Shown here in pieces: positions 1 to 10,868 of a stretch of DNA of 64,000 nt (its first letter is position 1; each line of letters starts with the position of its first letter). The stretch comes from Shewanella dokdonensis (GTDB lineage: Bacteria > Pseudomonadota > Gammaproteobacteria > Enterobacterales > Shewanellaceae), in the NCBI RefSeq assembly GCF_018394335.1, contig NZ_CP074572.1, positions 1,550,001 through 1,614,000 on the forward strand. The letters are read 5' to 3'. The position numbers and the translations under genes are program-made. Below the pieces are notes generated by a model. It saw only the letters and a program-made list of their open reading frames with translations. It made no database searches and was not told the origin of the DNA.

Positions 1-19
1 TGCGTTATCTTGTAAGGGT

Positions 20-100
20 AATCTCGTTCAGGCAAGGCGTATTGGGAGGACGTTTACTGCTCGTAAACGACGACCAATACAACGCAGCATCAACAAGATT
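20..100. repeat. Large imperfect palindrome in the rRNA spacer
   Basis: The spacer downstream of tRNA-Ile is an imperfect inverted repeat centred near base 60. The inner stem is CGTTTAC (51-57) with GTAAACG (63-69). The next stem is GTATTGG (39-45) with CCAATAC (74-80), and the outer arms are AATCT (20-24) with AGATT (96-100). As RNA it would form a long hairpin directly after the tRNA 3' end. It could be an rRNA-spacer processing structure or a small palindromic mobile repeat. No second copy is seen in this window. Confidence 0.6.
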
Positions 101-176
101 GGTGGGTCTGAGTGGACTCGAACCACCGACCTTACGCTTATCAGGCGTACGCTCTAACCACCTGAGCTACAGACCC
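100..176 (-). tRNA. tRNA-Ile (GAT anticodon)
   Basis: A 77-nt cloverleaf reads on the minus strand. The acceptor stem GGGTCTG pairs with CAGACCC, followed by discriminator A and an encoded CCA (minus-strand complement of 100-102). The D arm is GCTC/GAGC, the anticodon loop is CTGATAA with GAT at 140-142, and the T loop is TTCGAGT. It lies 73 nt downstream of 16S, the usual place for tRNA-Ile in gammaproteobacterial rRNA operons. A tRNA-Ala would be expected next, but the window ends first. Confidence 0.97.
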
Positions 177-202
177 ACAACTTACTGTTTTCGCTCTTCG
201 TC

Positions 203-1893
<1,691 letters not shown>

Positions 1894-1895
1894 TT

Positions 1896-1908
1896 TTGTT
1901 AAAGAGCA
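1896..1908 (-). promoter_or_regulatory. rRNA boxA antitermination site
   Basis: The minus strand reads TGCTCTTTAACAA, the canonical rrn boxA that loads NusB/NusE and the antitermination complex. It lies about 110 nt upstream of 16S and just before the 5' arm of the processing stem, as in E. coli. Confidence 0.9.
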
Positions 1909-1960
1909 TGCCTCTGAACTTTACTTCAAAGGCGCCGACTTCATCGGCTCAGGGCTGCGT

Positions 1961-1988
1961 ATTCTACACACCCGGATATTAGCGTCAA
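1961..1988 (-). promoter_or_regulatory. rRNA operon promoter P2
   Basis: The minus strand shows -35 TTGACG (1983-1988), a 16-nt spacer and -10 TAGAAT (1961-1966). It lies about 170 bp upstream of 16S and downstream of P1, the normal tandem arrangement. Confidence 0.8.
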
Positions 1989-2118
1989 GCCATTTTTTCA
2001 GTTTGTTGTCGCAATTATTTAATTGACGCTCAGCAGTTGAAATTAAAGGCTTTTGCCAGTTGTTCGGCCAGCTATAAAGTAGCGATTAGGCGACTAAGTT
2101 GCCAGACAACGAGGGCGC

Positions 2119-2146
2119 ATTATAGGGAGACAAATAGATAGCGCAA
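2119..2146 (-). promoter_or_regulatory. rRNA operon promoter P1
   Basis: The minus strand has -35 TTGCGC (2141-2146), a 16-nt spacer ending CTCCC, -10 TATAAT (2119-2124) and the GC-rich discriminator GCGCCC. The core CTCCCTATAATGCGCC matches the rrn P1 core of E. coli, where this discriminator gives ppGpp and growth-rate control. An A/T-rich UP-like tract lies upstream at about 2150-2190. Confidence 0.88.
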
Positions 2147-2249
2147 GCGCTTTTTGAAGGGAATTTTGATCTTTTTCGATCTTCACTGATTAGCCACATT
2201 AAGCTAACTGCATATCCCCAGAGTTATCCACAATGACGAATAGGAAGCT

Positions 2250-2277
2250 AAAAAAGAGGCAACCCTATGGCTGCCTC
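2250..2277 (-). terminator. secA terminator
   Basis: The minus strand forms a GAGGCA/TGCCTC hairpin followed by six T. It sits about 30 bp after the secA stop and before the rRNA P1 promoter, separating secA transcription from the rRNA operon. Confidence 0.85.
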
Positions 2278-2304
2278 GATTATCGTTATTTATTGGTAAG
2301 CCGC

Positions 2305-5027
2305 TTATGACAGCTTGCCGTGGCAATGTTTGTATTTTTTACCTGAACCACAGGGGCACAAATCGTTACGCCCGACTTTGTCACCTTGACGCATCACTGG
2401 GACTTGCGGCATACCTGCTGGCGGCTGGTCATCAGCGGTTAACGCTTCTGACTGTGCATGTTGGTATTCATGGCGGATGCGTGCTTGTTCTTCACGGCGG
2501 CGAGCTTCCATCTCATCCACATCTTCCTGTGCCTGTACCTGTACTTTGGACAGAATACTGATCACGTCATGTTTCAGTTGTTCCAACATCTGTTGGAAGA
2601 GTTCGAAGGATTCTCGTTTGTATTCCTGCTTAGGATTCTTTTGTGCGTAGCCACGCAGATGAATACCTTGACGCAGATAATCCATAGCAGACAGGTGTTC
2701 TTTCCAGAGACCATCTAGCGTCTGCAACATCACGGCTTTTTCAAACTGCCGTAATACGGCGGCACCGACCATCTGTTCTTTGGCGTCATAGGCTTCCTGC
2801 CATTTTGTCACAATGCGTTCACGTAGCGTTTCTTCGTGCAGGTCGTCTTCCTGATCCAGCCATTGCTGTACTGGCAGTTTCAGCGCAAATTCCTGTTCCA
2901 GACGTTGCTCTAAACCAGCAACATCCCACAGTTCTTCAATGGATTGTGGCGGAATGTATTGATCGATCACGCCATTCACCACATCGGCACGAATGGCCTC
3001 AATGGACTCTTGGATACTTTCTGCATCCATCAACGCGTTGCGCTGTGCATAAACCACCTGACGCTGATCGTTAGCCACGTCATCGTATTCCAGCAGTTGC
3101 TTACGAATATCGAAGTTACGGGCTTCCACTTTGCGCTGGGCATTTTCAATGGCGCGTGAGACCCAAGGATGTTCGATGGCTTCGCCTTCTTCCATCCCAA
3201 GCTTCTTCATCATATTGGCCATGCGTTCTGAAGCGAAGATACGCATTAATGTATCTTCTAGCGACAGGTAGAAACGGGATGAACCTGGGTCCCCCTGACG
3301 GCCAGAACGACCACGCAACTGGTTGTCGATACGGCGAGACTCATGGCGTTCTGTCCCCAGAATATGTAGACCACCGGCGGCGACAACTTCATCATGCCGC
3401 TGCTGCCAGTCAGCACGGATCTGGGCGATTTGCTCATCTGTCGCAGCTTCGAGCGCTTCAACTTCGGATTTCCAGTTGCCACCCAGCACGATATCGGTAC
3501 CACGACCAGCCATGTTAGTCGCCACAGTAACGGTGCCGGAGCGCCCCGCCTGCGCCACAATCTCGGCTTCATGTTCATGGAACTTGGCATTCAGTACCTG
3601 ATGCGGAATTTTTTCCTGTTTCAGCAGGTGTGATAACAACTCTGACTGTTCAATGGACACTGTGCCCACCAACACTGGCTGACCACGTTCACGGCAACCT
3701 TTAATATCGTTGATGATTGCGGCGTATTTTTCTTTTGCTGTGAGGTATACCAGATCCGCCATATCGTTACGGATCATGGGGCGGTTGGTGGGAACCACCA
3801 CGGTATCTAGCCCGTAGATATGCTGGAATTCAAATGCTTCGGTATCTGCAGTACCTGTCATCCCCGCCAGTTTTTCGTAAATACGGAAATAGTTCTGGAA
3901 GGTGATAGATGCCAGTGTCTGGTTTTCATTCTGGATCTTGGCACCTTCTTTAGCTTCTACCGCTTGGTGCAAGCCTTCAGACCAGCGCCGCCCTGGCATG
4001 GTACGACCGGTGTGTTCATCAACGATGATCACTTCACCATCTTGCACCACGTAATCGACATCTTTTTCAAACAGATTGTGTGCCCGCAATGCGGCGTGTA
4101 CATGGTGCAACAGCGAAATATTCGCCGCAGAATAGAGCGAATCGCCCTCATCCAGTAATCCGGCTTTAATCAGCAACTGTTCAATCTTTTCCTGACCACG
4201 TTCGGTCAAGTTTACCTGTTTGGCTTTCTCATCCACGGAGAAATCGCCAGTGCCGGTGTATTCTTCGGAGTCTTCTTTGTCCTGCTTGACCAGATTTGGG
4301 ATCAACTTGTCGACTTTGACATATAACTCGGAGCTGTCTTCAGCCGCACCAGAAATAATCAAAGGAGTACGGGCTTCATCGATAAGAATGGAGTCCACTT
4401 CATCGATCAAGGCGTAGTGCAATGGCCGTTGTACGCGTTCCTGCGGTGAAAACGCCATGTTGTCACGCAGGTAGTCAAAGCCAAATTCGTTGTTGGTGCC
4501 GTAAGTGATGTCAGCATTATAAGCCGCTACTTTATCTTGATGTCCCAAACCAGCAACGTTGATGCCGACGGTCATGCCTAAGAATTCAAACAACGGACGG
4601 TTGGTTTCAGCGTCACGCCGGGCCAGATAGTCGTTCACGGTAATGACGTGTACGCCTTTGCCAGTAAGCGCATTCAGATAGGCCGGCAAGGTTGCGGTTA
4701 GGGTTTTACCTTCCCCGGTCCGCATTTCAGCGATGCGATTACTGTCGAGCACTAAGCCCCCAGCAACTGCACATCAAAATGGCGCATTTCAAAGACGCGC
4801 TTGGACGCTTCACGCACAGTGGCAAACGCTTCGGCAGTGATCTGCTCCAGCGCTTCGCCGTTGGCAAGACGCTCACGAAATTCTGCGGTTTTGGCCTTCA
4901 GTTGCTCATCACTGAGCTTTTCATATTCCGTTTCAAGCGCATTAATTTTTGTAACGATTTTGCCAAGCGCTTTGAGGGTACGTTGGTTACGGCTACCAAA
5001 TATCTTTGTCAGTAATTTACCTAACAT
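2305..5027 (-). CDS. secA: Preprotein translocase ATPase SecA (frameshift in this sequence)
   Basis: SecA is the motor that pushes preproteins through SecYEG. The restored protein is about 907 residues, normal for the family. Visible motifs are Walker A TGEGKT near residue 105, the [14 protein letters not shown] helicase motif near 210, and a C-terminal zinc-binding SEC-C tail ([14 protein letters not shown]). The frame breaks after HFDVQLLG: the minus strand has five G at 4757-4761 where six would restore [23 protein letters not shown] 5027 ([14 protein letters not shown]) matches E. coli better than GTG 5036. An M23 peptidase lies upstream, not secM. The break is most likely a sequencing error, since SecA is essential. 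Confidence 0.95.
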
Positions 5028-5084
5028 CTGAATCACTTTTTAGTTGTAGGCCAGGGCTCAACTGAGTCTGGCGGCCAATTCCGA

Positions 5085-5984
5085 TTAACCTGCGCGACGA
5101 TACACAAATTTTTGTGGATCTATCTGTTGTCCGTTACGCAGTACTTCGTAATGTACATGGGGCCCGGTAGAGCGCCCTGTACTTCCCATTACGGCGATTT
5201 TATCGCCTTTGGCAACCACATCACCTACAGTTACTGACAAAGCTTCGTTATGGCCATAGCGGGTGCGGTATCCGTTCCCGTGATCAATCTCCACCAGATT
5301 GCCATAACCAAACATCTTTCCGGCCCATGTCACCACGCCAGCAGCTGTGGCGACAACATCCGTTCCTTCCGTGCCAGCGAAATCAATACCTTTGTGCATT
5401 GCCCGCTGCCCCGTAAAAGGATCATTGCGTAAACCGTAGGGCGAGGATAACCAGCCTTTAGCGACTGGACGCCCTGATATATAACGCTCCTCACTGATAT
5501 TGAGGTTGGATGCCACCGTTTCAAGGAGTGACAACGTTGCGTTATTTTTATCAATTCCTGAGGCCAACCGATCCATATCGGCAATCAGTTGGTCTAATTC
5601 TATCGTGGAGCCTATCTCGCTCCCACCACCGACACCGACCTCGGCATCGAAATCAAATTGGTCATCAAGCTGGTAATTCTGCGCCAATTGCTGACCTAGC
5701 GCTTCAAGCCGGGTCAGTTTTGCCTGCATACGTGCAACGTGGGCGACAAGGGTTGCCAGCTGAGATTCAGTGGCTTGTTTGAGTTGTTTGACTTGTTTCT
5801 GTTGCTGTTCGCGAGCCTGTCTCTCGTGATCGACACTGGCTTGCTGGGATTCAAAGCGCTGATGATTGTATTGATAGAGTCCTGCCCCCGCTGCAAGCAG
5901 CAGCATAGGCAGCAACAGCCAGTATTTCCCCGGCTGCCAGCGCGTCACGCCATTTCGACCCTGAATAAAAACTGTTACACTCAT
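5085..5984 (-). CDS. M23 (LytM-type) peptidase with membrane anchor and coiled coil
   Basis: This 299-residue protein probably trims peptidoglycan peptides or activates amidases. One membrane segment lies near residues 22-40. A Q/E/K-rich coiled coil follows (about 45-100), then a C-terminal LytM domain. The zinc motifs are HKGIDFAG (near 195) and HVHYE (near 275), so the catalytic site looks intact. It is transcribed toward secA. Its start is only 28 bp from the divergent dciA start. The domain order resembles EnvC/NlpD-like or MepM-like factors; the exact role cannot be read from sequence. Confidence 0.9.
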   Translation of the reverse strand: MSVTVFIQGRNGVTRWQPGKYWLLLPMLLLAAGAGLYQYNHQRFESQQASVDHERQAREQQQKQVKQLKQATESQLATLVAHVARMQAKLTRLEALGQQLAQNYQLDDQFDFDAEVGVGGGSEIGSTIELDQLIADMDRLASGIDKNNATLSLLETVASNLNISEERYISGRPVAKGWLSSPYGLRNDPFTGQRAMHKGIDFAGTEGTDVVATAAGVVTWAGKMFGYGNLVEIDHGNGYRTRYGHNEALSVTVGDVVAKGDKIAVMGSTGRSTGPHVHYEVLRNGQQIDPQKFVYRRAG

Positions 5985-6012
5985 AGCCTCTGTAAGCCAT
6001 CTTATTATCGTA

Positions 6013-6468
6013 ATGAAAAAGCTCCCCCAAGACCTCAGTCAATTGGTACACCAGTCAGGCTCATTGCCGAGTCTGGCCGAGAGAGCAGAGCTTTTGTTAT
6101 ATCTGGACAAATATGTCAAACAGCTACTGACAGGTCCAGTTAGCGCACAGCTAACAGTTGCCAATTTACGCCAGAATGTACTGGTGCTTGAAACACCGAC
6201 ATCGGCCTGGGCTGCCAGAATCAACTTTCAAAAAGCGAAACTGTTACAACAACTCCAAGCAGAGGCGTTCCCAATGCTTACCGCTATTGAGGTGAAAGTC
6301 AACCCGGCACTTGCGTCTGTCGCTACAAAACCCAAGCTGACTCACAGGACATTGAGTGCAACCGCAGCGGAGCACATCAATGCCTTGGCCGAGCATACCG
6401 AAGGTTCACTGGGCCAAAAACTAAAACGGCTGGCTGCATTGGCCAGCCGTCAAGGCTCGAAAAACTAA
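6013..6468 (+). CDS. dciA: DciA-family (DUF721) helicase loader
   Basis: This 151-residue protein looks like the DUF721/DciA family. Members load the replicative helicase DnaB in bacteria lacking the phage-derived DnaC or DnaI loaders. The N-terminal half (about 10-100) has the KH-like pattern with NLRQNVLVLETPTSAWAARI; the C-terminal tail is basic and probably flexible. It sits between the M23 gene and lpxC, a familiar neighbourhood in Vibrio and Shewanella. It converges on lpxC with one base between stops. No clear ribosome binding site precedes the ATG. Identification is from motif memory, not a search. Confidence 0.8.
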   Translation: MKKLPQDLSQLVHQSGSLPSLAERAELLLYLDKYVKQLLTGPVSAQLTVANLRQNVLVLETPTSAWAARINFQKAKLLQQLQAEAFPMLTAIEVKVNPALASVATKPKLTHRTLSATAAEHINALAEHTEGSLGQKLKRLAALASRQGSKN

Positions 6469-6469
6469 A

Positions 6470-7390
6470 CTATGCCATCACCACGCCGGTCGGCATACTG
6501 AAGCTGACCGGAGCGTCGGTTTCTTTGTCAAAGCTCACTACTTCCCAAGCTTCCTGGTTGGCAAGCAAGGCACGCACTAAGCGATTATTCAGAGCATGCC
6601 CGGTTTTGAAGGCGCGGAATTCACCAACAATCGCATGACCCGCTACATACAGATCACCGAATGCATCGAGAATCTTGTGCTTAACGAATTCATCCTCATA
6701 ACGCAGGCCATCGGGGTTGAGGACTCGGTATTCATCAAGCACCACGGCATTTTCCATGCTCGCACCTAAGCCAAGGTTATTGGCTCGCAGATATTCCACA
6801 TCACGCATAAACCCGAAAGTTCTGGCGCGACTGATATCTTTGATAAAGGCGGAGGAGGAAAAATCCATCACCATGTGTTGTTGGCTACGGGCGATTTCGG
6901 GATGAGCAAAGTCGATTTCAAAATCCACTTTGAAACCTTTGTAAGGTCGCAATTCTGCCCATTTATCGCCGTCTTCCACGCGTACTGTTTGCTTGATTCT
7001 GAGATATTTTTTAGCCACTGACTGCTGTTTGATCCCGGCACTTTGCAGCAGGAATACGAAGGGGCTGGCACTACCATCCATCACGGGGATTTCTGGTGCA
7101 TTCACTTCGATTACAGCGTTGTCGATGCCTAGTCCGGCCAATGCGGCAAACAGATGCTCAATCGTTGCAATGCGCACGCCTTCGTCATTCACCACTGCAG
7201 TACACATGGTGGTTTCACGCACCATTTCTGCTTTAGCGGGAATAGTGACATGGGGCTGCAGATCCGTGCGCACAAGCAAAATACCTGTGTTCACTGGTGC
7301 GGGTCTCAGGGTTAAAGTCACCTTTTTGCCAGAGTGCAGTCCGACACCGGTTGCTTTTACCGTATTTTCAAGAGTTCTTTGAAAAATCAT
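6470..7390 (-). CDS. lpxC: UDP-3-O-acyl-N-acetylglucosamine deacetylase LpxC
   Basis: LpxC catalyses the committed zinc-dependent step of lipid A synthesis. The 306-residue length is typical. The zinc ligands appear as the His in TIEHLFAAL (near 79) and the His and Asp in [12 protein letters not shown] (near 238-242). The active-site His lies in TGHALNNR (near 265). It follows ftsZ after a 147-bp gap with its own promoter, the usual end of the mra/fts cluster. Confidence 0.98.
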   Translation of the reverse strand: MIFQRTLENTVKATGVGLHSGKKVTLTLRPAPVNTGILLVRTDLQPHVTIPAKAEMVRETTMCTAVVNDEGVRIATIEHLFAALAGLGIDNAVIEVNAPEIPVMDGSASPFVFLLQSAGIKQQSVAKKYLRIKQTVRVEDGDKWAELRPYKGFKVDFEIDFAHPEIARSQQHMVMDFSSSAFIKDISRARTFGFMRDVEYLRANNLGLGASMENAVVLDEYRVLNPDGLRYEDEFVKHKILDAFGDLYVAGHAIVGEFRAFKTGHALNNRLVRALLANQEAWEVVSFDKETDAPVSFSMPTGVVMA

Positions 7391-7469
7391 TTAGTTACCC
7401 GTAAACATTACAACGATTAACGCCAAATTTTACCGCCAGGGATCGGTTCATGCCCGCGGCTGGTCGGAT

Positions 7470-7497
7470 ATCTTAGCATAATCAAGCCATTTCACAA
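7470..7497 (-). promoter_or_regulatory. Putative lpxC promoter
   Basis: In the ftsZ-lpxC gap the minus strand has TTGTGA (7492-7497), a 16-nt spacer and TAAGAT (7470-7475), about 80 bp upstream of lpxC. Matches are 4 of 6 and 5 of 6 to sigma-70. No clear terminator was seen in the gap, so read-through from ftsZ is also possible. Confidence 0.5.
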
Positions 7498-7537
7498 AAA
7501 ATACTGTCACCACATAATCATCAGCATCTGCCAGTGA

Positions 7538-8736
7538 TTAATCAGCGCCAATATACAAACCGTTAGTCCGCTGCTTGCGCAAGAATGCCGGAATATCAAG
7601 ATAATCCAGTTCATTCTTATGACTAGGTGCAGGTTGCGGAGCCGGTACGACATTGCTCTTGGGTGCAGGTGCCGTTGCGGTTTCTTCTGGCTGTACATAA
7701 GTTTCGACACGTGGCTCAACTACGGGTTCAGTTCGCATGGGTTTAGAAACCAACTGAATGTCAGGTTTTCTGTCCGCGCCGATGCCGGTAGCAACCACAG
7801 TTACCCGCAGCTCATCGCTCATTTCTGGGTCGATTACCGCCCCAACAACGACGGTGGCAGTATCAGAAGCATAGGCTTTAACGTGGTTACCCACAGTTTC
7901 AAACTCTTCGATACTCATGTCCATACCCGCGGTGATGTTAACCAACACCCCACGCGCACCGGCCAAGTCGATATCTTCCAGCAATGGGCTGGCAACCGCG
8001 GCTTCTGCCGCTTCTTCGGCACGGTCTTCACCACGAGCAACACCTGTGCCCATCATGGCATTACCCATTTCCGACATCACAGTACGCACGTCAGCAAAGT
8101 CAACGTTGATCAGGCCGGGACGAGTGATCAGTTCGGCAATCCCCTGTACTGCGCCCAGCAATACGTTGTTAGCCGCCGCAAAAGCGTCTAGGAGTGAAGT
8201 ACCACGCCCCAACACTTTTAATAACTTTTCGTTAGGAATAGTGATCAGTGAATCCACATGCTTCGCCAGTTCGGAAATCCCCTGTTCGGCGTAAGCCATA
8301 CGCTTTTACCTTCAAACGGGAACGGTTTAGTCACCACGGCAACGGTGAGGATACCTTCCTGACGAGCAATCTCCGCCACAACTGGCGCTGCACCAGTACC
8401 GGTGCCACCGCCCATACCGGCGGCGATAAAGATCATATCGGCACCCTTGATGGCGGCACGAATGCTTTCTTTATCTTCTTCGGCGGCAGCGCGACCAACT
8501 TCAGGATTAGCGCCCGCGCCCAGACCTTTAGTCACATCGCGACCAATCTGAATGGTGGTGCCAGCCGCTGATTTTCGCAGCGCCTGCGCATCGGTGTTGG
8601 TCACCATAAACTCAACACCTTCAATATTGTGTTTTACCATGTGTTCGATGGCATTACCGCCACCACCGCCCACACCGATGACTTTGAGCACTGCATCGCT
8701 CAGCGCATCGTTTTGAGTATCCATGATCTCAAACAT
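7538..8736 (-). CDS. ftsZ: Cell division GTPase FtsZ (frameshift in this sequence)
   Basis: FtsZ polymerises at midcell and organises the divisome. Restored length is about 399 residues. The GTP-binding loop GGGTGTG appears in [15 protein letters not shown]. The C-terminal peptide [12 protein letters not shown] is the tether for FtsA and ZipA, and the binding site for SlmA, which is also encoded in this window. The frame breaks after PFPFEGK: the minus strand has four A (8304-8307) where five restore [16 protein letters not shown] 8736 (MFEIMD) is chosen because GGAG lies 9 bases upstream. It follows ftsA by 18 bp or more. A one-base sequencing loss is the likely cause. Confidence 0.95.
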
Positions 8737-8769
8737 GATCATATTCTCCATTTACCTGCGTTATACGAG

Positions 8770-10008
8770 TTAAAACTCGCCTTTAAACCAACTCTGGACC
8801 CGATTCCACAAGCTGGTTACCCCTGGGCGCTCTGGGCGTTCAAACTGTCGTTCAATCACCCGCCGAGCACCGTAGTGAAGCAGCCCAACTCCGGTGGAGT
8901 AAACTGGCTGATCCACATATTCATACAAACCTTTTACTGGCAGCGGCGATGCTACCCGCACCGGCATACCGAAGGTTGCTTCGGCAATATCCACTGCCCC
9001 TTCAATCGACGCTGTGCCACCGGTGATGACAATCCCGGCAGCAATCTGATCTTCAAGGCCACTGTCTTTCAGCTGCTTGAACACCAGCTCAAACAATTCC
9101 TGGTAACGCGGTTCCACTACTTCAGCCAACGTATGCCGTGACATGGTGCGTGATGGTCGCCCGCCGACAGACGGCACCTCAATGCTGTCTTCACGGCTGA
9201 CGGTGGCGCTACGGGCACTGGCGTACTGCACTTTAATCTGTTCCGCATGAGATAACGGCGTGCGAAAGATTTTGGCAATGTCGCTGGTCACCTGATTGCC
9301 TGCGACCGGGATCACTGCGCAATGGCGCAAGGCACCATTGGTATACACAGTGATATCTGTGGTACCACCACCGATATCCAACAGACATACGCCGAGATCT
9401 TTCTCGTCGGCGGTCAACACGGCATCTGCCGAGGCAATGCCAGAAAACACCAGATCATCCACTTTGAGGCCGCAACGTTCGACGCTCTTAGTGATGTTTT
9501 TCGCCATATCGTTCGCACAGGTGACAATATGCACCTTGGCTTCCATACGCATACCTGACATACCGATAGGGCTTTTAATCCCTTCTTGCACATCAATGGC
9601 GTATTCCTGTGGCAACACATGCAGAATGCGGCGCTCGGTGGGGATCTTCACTGACCTGGCTGTGTGGATCACATTTTCCACATCTTCCTGGGTCACTTCT
9701 TCATCGTTAATCGACACCATGCCGTTTTCATTCTGACAAGCGATGTGCTTGCCGGAGATGCTCAGATATACCGACGACACTTGGCAGTCAGCCATCAGCT
9801 CCGCCTGATCCAGCGCCCGCTGCACGCTACGGACAATAGAATCCAGATCGTTGACGCCACCCTTATCCATACCGCGGGAAGGATGGTTGCCGAGCCCCAC
9901 TATGCTGATTTCGCCATCAGGTAACACTTCACCAATGATCACTGCGACCTTGGAAGTGCCGATATCCAATCCGACAATCAAATTTCTTTCTTGGTTCTTG
10001 GTCATCAA
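8770..10008 (-). CDS. ftsA: Cell division protein FtsA
   Basis: FtsA is the actin-like protein that tethers FtsZ to the membrane and recruits late division proteins. The protein is 412 residues. Actin-type nucleotide motifs are LIVGLDIGTSKVAVIIGE (near 10-27) and LLDIGGGTTDITVY (near 205). It ends in an amphipathic membrane helix (SLWNRVQSWFKGEF). It abuts ftsQ, whose stop is adjacent at 10009. Confidence 0.97.
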   Translation of the reverse strand: MMTKNQERNLIVGLDIGTSKVAVIIGEVLPDGEISIVGLGNHPSRGMDKGGVNDLDSIVRSVQRALDQAELMADCQVSSVYLSISGKHIACQNENGMVSINDEEVTQEDVENVIHTARSVKIPTERRILHVLPQEYAIDVQEGIKSPIGMSGMRMEAKVHIVTCANDMAKNITKSVERCGLKVDDLVFSGIASADAVLTADEKDLGVCLLDIGGGTTDITVYTNGALRHCAVIPVAGNQVTSDIAKIFRTPLSHAEQIKVQYASARSATVSREDSIEVPSVGGRPSRTMSRHTLAEVVEPRYQELFELVFKQLKDSGLEDQIAAGIVITGGTASIEGAVDIAEATFGMPVRVASPLPVKGLYEYVDQPVYSTGVGLLHYGARRVIERQFERPERPGVTSLWNRVQSWFKGEF

Positions 10009-10773
10009 TCACTGACTCTCTTGTTGTGGCTCTTGCCAGCCCACCGCCAATCCTGTGTCATAACGCAAATCCACTCTGGCGACACTTTTATCCTGCTTTA
10101 ACAATTCCGGGTACACGTTGATAAACCTTTGTACCCGCGACATTCTGTCTTCTCGGCCCAACGCCAGCACTATGCCATTGCCGAGGACGGCTTCCCACGC
10201 CAACCGTGGCGTCAGACTTAATTTTTCCAGACGGAAACTATTGATACGCAACAGTTCATCCATCTGTTTAAACACGGTCAGCACCTCAGCCCCGCGTTTC
10301 TCCGGCCCCGATAACCAGGGCAGATTTTCCAACCCGGGTTTCACTGGTGCCGCGAATACCTCACCGTGTTCATTCAACCAGGCATCCTGATTCCAATGCG
10401 CCACCGGCACCTGCTCTTGCAGATAGACCTTTAACTTTGCAGGCCAGTCTCGGCGCACCGATGCCCGATACACCCATGGCAGATTTTCCAGTGCTTGCTG
10501 CACTTGCGTAACATCAGCACTGAAAAAACTGCGTTTCATCAAATCCTGCAATGCCAGCCGAATATCGTTATCGCTGGTATATTGCCGTTCGCCTTTAATC
10601 GCGACAGCTTCAATCGGTAACGCTTGCGCATCATTCAGTAGCAGGTTCAGTTTCCAGCCCGCTAACACAAAGCCCAAAATCACTAGCAGTAAAAAGGCGA
10701 CACCGCTGCACAGGTACCAGTTGACCTGTGCCAGTTGCGTTTTGCCGTTGTGCCATCTCTGCTTCAGTGTCAT
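10009..10773 (-). CDS. ftsQ: Cell division protein FtsQ
   Basis: FtsQ is the bitopic divisome protein that binds FtsB and FtsL. The 254-residue protein has a short cytoplasmic tail, one membrane segment near residues 20-42, a POTRA domain starting around LPIEAVAIKGERQYTSD, and a periplasmic beta domain. The preceding 95 bp up to murC hold no gene. The ddlB gene found at this position in E. coli is absent here. Confidence 0.95.
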   Translation of the reverse strand: MTLKQRWHNGKTQLAQVNWYLCSGVAFLLLVILGFVLAGWKLNLLLNDAQALPIEAVAIKGERQYTSDNDIRLALQDLMKRSFFSADVTQVQQALENLPWVYRASVRRDWPAKLKVYLQEQVPVAHWNQDAWLNEHGEVFAAPVKPGLENLPWLSGPEKRGAEVLTVFKQMDELLRINSFRLEKLSLTPRLAWEAVLGNGIVLALGREDRMSRVQRFINVYPELLKQDKSVARVDLRYDTGLAVGWQEPQQESQ

Positions 10774-10868
10774 TGGCTATTCCGAGTCAGCGCCACACAA
10801 AAGCGGCCATTATATAGACCCGTTGCTGACGGTCAAAAAACACCGTTGCGGCACTGACAGTTATCGAC

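Noticed and set aside
7619..8191. A 190-codon plus-strand ORF
   Set aside because: It lies opposite ftsZ. The composition is what the reverse of a conserved gene gives, with no start signals.
4750..8310. secA and ftsZ as pseudogenes or programmed-frameshift genes
   Set aside because: Both are essential, the breaks are in plain homopolymers without slip-site structure, and the same pattern recurs in some twenty genes.
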